Below are positions 61,099-64,000 of a stretch of DNA of 64,000 nt, piece after piece. Location: contig JAVVEP010000002.1 of the NCBI GenBank assembly GCA_032250735.1, positions 48,003 to 112,002 of the forward strand. The letters are read 5' to 3'. The DNA comes from Gammaproteobacteria bacterium (lineage in GTDB: Bacteria > Pseudomonadota > Gammaproteobacteria > SZUA-152). The position numbers were made by a program, and so were the translations under genes. The notes under the pieces are model-generated. The model did not search any database. It was not told where the DNA came from and saw only the letters and a program-made list of their open reading frames with translations. Each line of letters begins with the position of its first letter. Position 1 is the stretch's first letter.

Positions 61099-61872
61099 TT
61101 ACAGGGTTTCATCAGGGGCCATAAACAGGCTGCCGTCCTGCTGTTCGCCATTGAGTAAAAATACTTCCGCGGCCGACAGGTCGTAACCACTGCAGAGAAA
61201 CATCTTTCTTCCCTTTTCCATCAGATAAGCCGCCGCTTTAAGCTTGGTGACAATCCCGCCGGTGGCAAATTCATTGCTGGGTGTGTGCGCCGCCTCCAGT
61301 GCCTCCTGCGGAATCTCGGTGATGCGCCTGATGATTACGGCGTTGTCATGCACGTCGGGATTTTTGTCGTAATAGCCGTTGATGTCGCTAAGGATCACCA
61401 GCAGATCAGAATTGGTATGGTGAGTGACGTGGGCGGCAAGCTGGTCGTTGTCACCGAAGACCTGTTCGGACATGGTGGTGATATCATTTTCATTCACTAT
61501 GGGAAGAATGTCGTTTTCCAGCTGGGTATCAATTATCTGCTTGAAGATATCGACATGTGCAATGGAGTCGAAATCCTCTTCCGTCGTTAATATCTGGCTA
61601 ATGTCGATATCGTAAATATCAAACAATTGCTTATAGATGCTCATGAGGATTGGCTGGCCGACAGCCGCCAATACCTTTTTGCCGATGTGTTCTTTCCGAT
61701 CCAGGCGCAGGGCGGTGTAACCCGAGGCGACGGCGCCGGATGTCACCAGGATCACCTCATAGCGCTTTCGCAGGGTGACGATGAAGGTCACCAGGTTAAG
61801 CATCCTCTGTTTGGCGATGGCGTTGTTTTCCGTTAATACACCGCTGCCGACTTTTAATGTAATACGTTTCAC
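61099..61872 (-). CDS. Glutamate 5-kinase-like protein lacking the PUA domain
   Basis: The 257-residue amino-acid kinase begins VKRITLKVGSGVLTE and contains VILVTSGAVASGYTALRL, LPIVNENDITT, FGDNDQLAAHV and TGGIVTKLKAAAYL, the ProB series for glutamate phosphorylation. Most bacterial ProB proteins are about 370 residues with a C-terminal PUA domain; that domain is missing. The start is GTG at 61872 with AGGAG ahead. It is downstream of spp on the same strand, 83 bases away, in a compatible-solute neighbourhood, so a stress-dedicated proline route is plausible. proA is not nearby. Confidence 0.8.
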   Translation of the reverse strand: MKRITLKVGSGVLTENNAIAKQRMLNLVTFIVTLRKRYEVILVTSGAVASGYTALRLDRKEHIGKKVLAAVGQPILMSIYKQLFDIYDIDISQILTTEEDFDSIAHVDIFKQIIDTQLENDILPIVNENDITTMSEQVFGDNDQLAAHVTHHTNSDLLVILSDINGYYDKNPDVHDNAVIIRRITEIPQEALEAAHTPSNEFATGGIVTKLKAAAYLMEKGRKMFLCSGYDLSAAEVFLLNGEQQDGSLFMAPDETL

Positions 61873-61955
61873 TGAATCTCCTGATGATGATAATTGATGT
61901 GTAATCATACACTTTTCATGACGCGTTTTTTTGATGGGGTTTTATCGCAGGATGG

Positions 61956-62798
61956 TTATTCAGATAACCATGCCGTGGTTTCGGGTATGAAGTGCGCAAT
62001 GCCTTCCAGAATGCCAGCGGCATAGTTTCCGTTCATTCCCATAAAATCGCCTTTGGCGAAATACAGCGCATCGGACAGGCCGTTTTTCCTTGCCTCTTGC
62101 GCGGCCTGTTCACGCACATCCTGGCGGGCATTGGCGACGAGTACCGACTGGATGCGACTGGTCAGCACGGGAATGTCGTTGCCGCTGTCGCCGGCAAAAA
62201 TGGTGCGTTCAATGGCGTAGGCCTTCTGTGCCATCAGAAATTCAATGGCATGCAGTTTGGTCGCCCGCCGGGGCAAAACATCCAGCAGGCCGCTGTGGGT
62301 GATGTCATCAATGCTCCATATCAGGCTGGCGCGTATCGCCTGTTGTTGCAGGCGGGCCTGCATGGCGGATCGAAGCGCCTCGCTGTCGATGTTGGCGGGG
62401 ACATAGTAACTGAGCTTGAAGACGTTCTGTTTTTCCGCCTCCTGCAGCTGCAACCCATCCATGTCGGTAAACAGTTTAGCGATATTGTCGTGCGTATTGC
62501 CCTGCCAGTCCGTTGCGATCTCGTCCTGCCAGGCGGGCCATGGATGCCATTGCTGGTTGACGATGGCATAGATGCTGCTGCCCACATCGGCAATGACGTA
62601 ATCGGGAGTCGGCAGCTGATATTCATTGATCGCTTGCTGCGTCAGGCGCTGATCACGTCCACTGACATAGACCAGGTTGACATCGTCACGCGCCACCAGT
62701 CGGGCGAACAGGGCGCGTGCCTGCAGCGATTCGGGATGCGTGCCATTGGGGATAAGGGTCCTGTCCAGGTCGGTGCAGATGAGCAGTCGCTGTTTCAT
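61956..62798 (-). CDS. spp: Sucrose-phosphate phosphatase-like HAD hydrolase
   Basis: The 280-residue HAD-IIB phosphatase starts MKQRLLICTDLDRTLIPNG with the nucleophile Asp10 and Asp12 and has VYVSGRDQRLTQ, then KLHAIEFLMAQ and the metal site FAGDSGNDIPVL. It would remove the phosphate from sucrose-6-phosphate. It overlaps the sps gene by 4 bases, the standard pairing. The C-terminal YFAKGDFMGMNGNYAAGILEGIAHF stretch resembles the same part of the sps-encoded HAD domain. Confidence 0.88.
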   Translation of the reverse strand: MKQRLLICTDLDRTLIPNGTHPESLQARALFARLVARDDVNLVYVSGRDQRLTQQAINEYQLPTPDYVIADVGSSIYAIVNQQWHPWPAWQDEIATDWQGNTHDNIAKLFTDMDGLQLQEAEKQNVFKLSYYVPANIDSEALRSAMQARLQQQAIRASLIWSIDDITHSGLLDVLPRRATKLHAIEFLMAQKAYAIERTIFAGDSGNDIPVLTSRIQSVLVANARQDVREQAAQEARKNGLSDALYFAKGDFMGMNGNYAAGILEGIAHFIPETTAWLSE

Positions 62799-64000
62799 GT
62801 GGACGCCGGTGCCTGGCAGGTTTCGTAAAAATCATAATGTTCGATGGCCTCCAGGATGCCGGCGGCAAAGGGTTTTTGCGCAAAATAGATCCGTTCGATG
62901 CCGGCCAGTTCGGACAGCTCTTCATGGTGTCGGTTGGACACCACCACCGCCAGCGTATTGCCCCGCATCATATCTTCATCCGCACCGGAGCCGCCGGCGG
63001 CGAGGATGTGTTCCAGCGGAATCCCCCACTGATTCGCAAACCAGCGCAAGGCCAGTCCCTTGGATGCGCGCACCGGCACGATATCCAGAAACTGGTCAAA
63101 GGAATAAAAGACATTCGCCGTCAGGTCGTTCTGTAACAGCAGGTGGGTGATGTCTCCCAGCCTGGGGGCCTTGGCCGGATCCACAAAATAACTGACCTTG
63201 TAACGGCTCTGTTCCGTTTTCGGCTGCAGCGCGAGCCCCGGAATTTCGCTCAACAGCAGTTGTATGGACGTTGGTTTCCAGAGATGGTCGATATGGTCAT
63301 GCCAGGCCCAGTCACGGGTAAGATTGGGCGCATAGTGAATTTCTGTGCCCAGGCTGGTGATCAGGGCATCGGGCTGCGGAATGTTGTTCTGGCGGAGTAT
63401 CTGTAGCGCGGCATCGAGGCGCCGGCCGGTGGCAATGCCAAAGCTGGTGTATTTACGGCGGTCACGCATCTCCTGGATGAAGGCGTTGAGTGAGGCGGAA
63501 TCACCCAGCAGGTTTTGATCCAGGTCGCTGAAAATGGCGCGGTCGTGGTAGAGCAGGGGACGGCGGCTAAGGTTCATGTGTGGCACCGGCTCAGTGCCTT
63601 CGACCAGGGGTTTGACAAGTTGCAGATAGGTTTTTGCATGTGCCGGCCAGGAATAATACTGGCGTACGCCCTCAAGGCCGTTTTTCGCCAGCCGTTGCCA
63701 GGTCTGTTTGGCCTTGAGCAGCTTGCCGATGGTTTTCGCCATCGCCGGCTTATCCAGTGGGTTGATCAGATAACCGTTTTTGCAGTTGCCGATAATATCT
63801 CTCGGCCCGCCATCCTCAGTTGCCACAATGGGCAATTGACTTGCCGCAGCTTCGATCAGGGTGAGTCCAAAGGGTTCGGTAAGCGCGGGATTGACGAAAA
63901 CGCCCTGACTGAGCGCCGCGAGTCGATACAGTATAGACACCTCATCGGCCTGATGGTGTTTTGGATAGGCCACCTTGCCGTATAGGTCATAGCGGTCGAT
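62795..64000 (-). CDS. sps: Sucrose-phosphate synthase, C-terminal part (5' end outside window)
   Basis: The frame is open to the right window edge (first codons read IDRYDLYGK), so only the last 400 or so residues are seen. They hold the end of a GT4 glycosyltransferase domain with NPALTEPFGLTLIEAAASQLPIVATEDGGPRDI, the E(x7)E-type nucleotide-sugar motif, and a C-terminal HAD-like domain of about 240 residues (ALFSDLDQNLL, IATGRRLDAAL, AAGGSGADEDMM). Its nucleophile site reads SDLDQN rather than DxDxT, so phosphatase activity is doubtful and the separate spp gene is needed. It makes sucrose-6-phosphate from UDP- or ADP-glucose and fructose-6-phosphate. Confidence 0.9.
   Translation of the reverse strand: MDRYDLYGKVAYPKHHQADEVSILYRLAALSQGVFVNPALTEPFGLTLIEAAASQLPIVATEDGGPRDIIGNCKNGYLINPLDKPAMAKTIGKLLKAKQTWQRLAKNGLEGVRQYYSWPAHAKTYLQLVKPLVEGTEPVPHMNLSRRPLLYHDRAIFSDLDQNLLGDSASLNAFIQEMRDRRKYTSFGIATGRRLDAALQILRQNNIPQPDALITSLGTEIHYAPNLTRDWAWHDHIDHLWKPTSIQLLLSEIPGLALQPKTEQSRYKVSYFVDPAKAPRLGDITHLLLQNDLTANVFYSFDQFLDIVPVRASKGLALRWFANQWGIPLEHILAAGGSGADEDMMRGNTLAVVVSNRHHEELSELAGIERIYFAQKPFAAGILEAIEHYDFYETCQAPAST

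Overview
The window looks like the chromosome of a free-swimming gammaproteobacterium, probably a halophilic or osmotically stressed, Chromatiales/Ectothiorhodospiraceae-like organism. This is an inference from gene content. The uvrC-pgsA-tRNA-Gly-tRNA-Cys order is that of Escherichia coli. The flagellar locus runs flgA/M/N against cheV-cheR-flgBCDEFGHIJKL and carries readable sigma-54 and sigma-28 promoters. There are YjbH/YjbE-type exopolysaccharide genes, PilZ proteins, and two loci that fit compatible-solute metabolism. Most of the sequence is GC-rich; about 43.2-45.3 kb is clearly AT-richer.

Layout. 1-8.7 kb: export genes for an exopolysaccharide (tandem NTF2-like protein, YjbE-like, YjbH, multi-SLBB Wza-like, Wzz-like) followed by APS kinase, which suggests a sulfated polymer. 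8.7-16.9 kb: mixed housekeeping and small genes (M16C protease, YheU, S24-like, Sel1, cupin, two PilZ proteins) with three copies of a short element bounded by inverted repeats. 16.9-18.2 kb: a 1.2-kb toxin-antitoxin insert between 43-bp direct repeats of the tRNA-Arg 3' half. 18.2-21.9 kb: tRNA-Ala, an ECF sigma/anti-sigma pair, and a divergent arsS-transferase-transferase cluster of arsenosugar type. 21.9-37.3 kb: ycgR, flgNMA, cheV, cheR and flgB to flgL. 37.3-42.8 kb: lipoprotein, type 5 uracil-DNA glycosylase, uvrC, pgsA, two tRNAs and a DUF486 protein. 42.8-48.5 kb: an accessory patch with an AT-rich TMTC-like glycosyltransferase, gene remnants, WrbA, an Acg-like nitroreductase, and a degraded duplicate of the nitroreductase tail.

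48.5-56.8 kb holds a tightly overlapping minus-strand operon: two membrane proteins, an N-carbamoyl amino acid hydrolase (M20), an isochorismatase-fold amidase, a sodium/solute symporter, a 40-residue membrane peptide, an aspartate-carbamoyltransferase-like enzyme whose aspartate-binding Arg/Gln are replaced, an asparagine-synthetase-like amidotransferase, and a methyltransferase. A divergent MarR gene separates it from amylosucrase, mgtE, a PUA-less glutamate kinase, sucrose-phosphate phosphatase and sucrose-phosphate synthase (56.9-64 kb, the last cut by the window end). My main hypothesis is that this operon makes, imports and recycles a carbamoylated and amidated amino-acid solute, such as N-alpha-carbamoyl-glutamine 1-amide, next to a sucrose osmolyte module.
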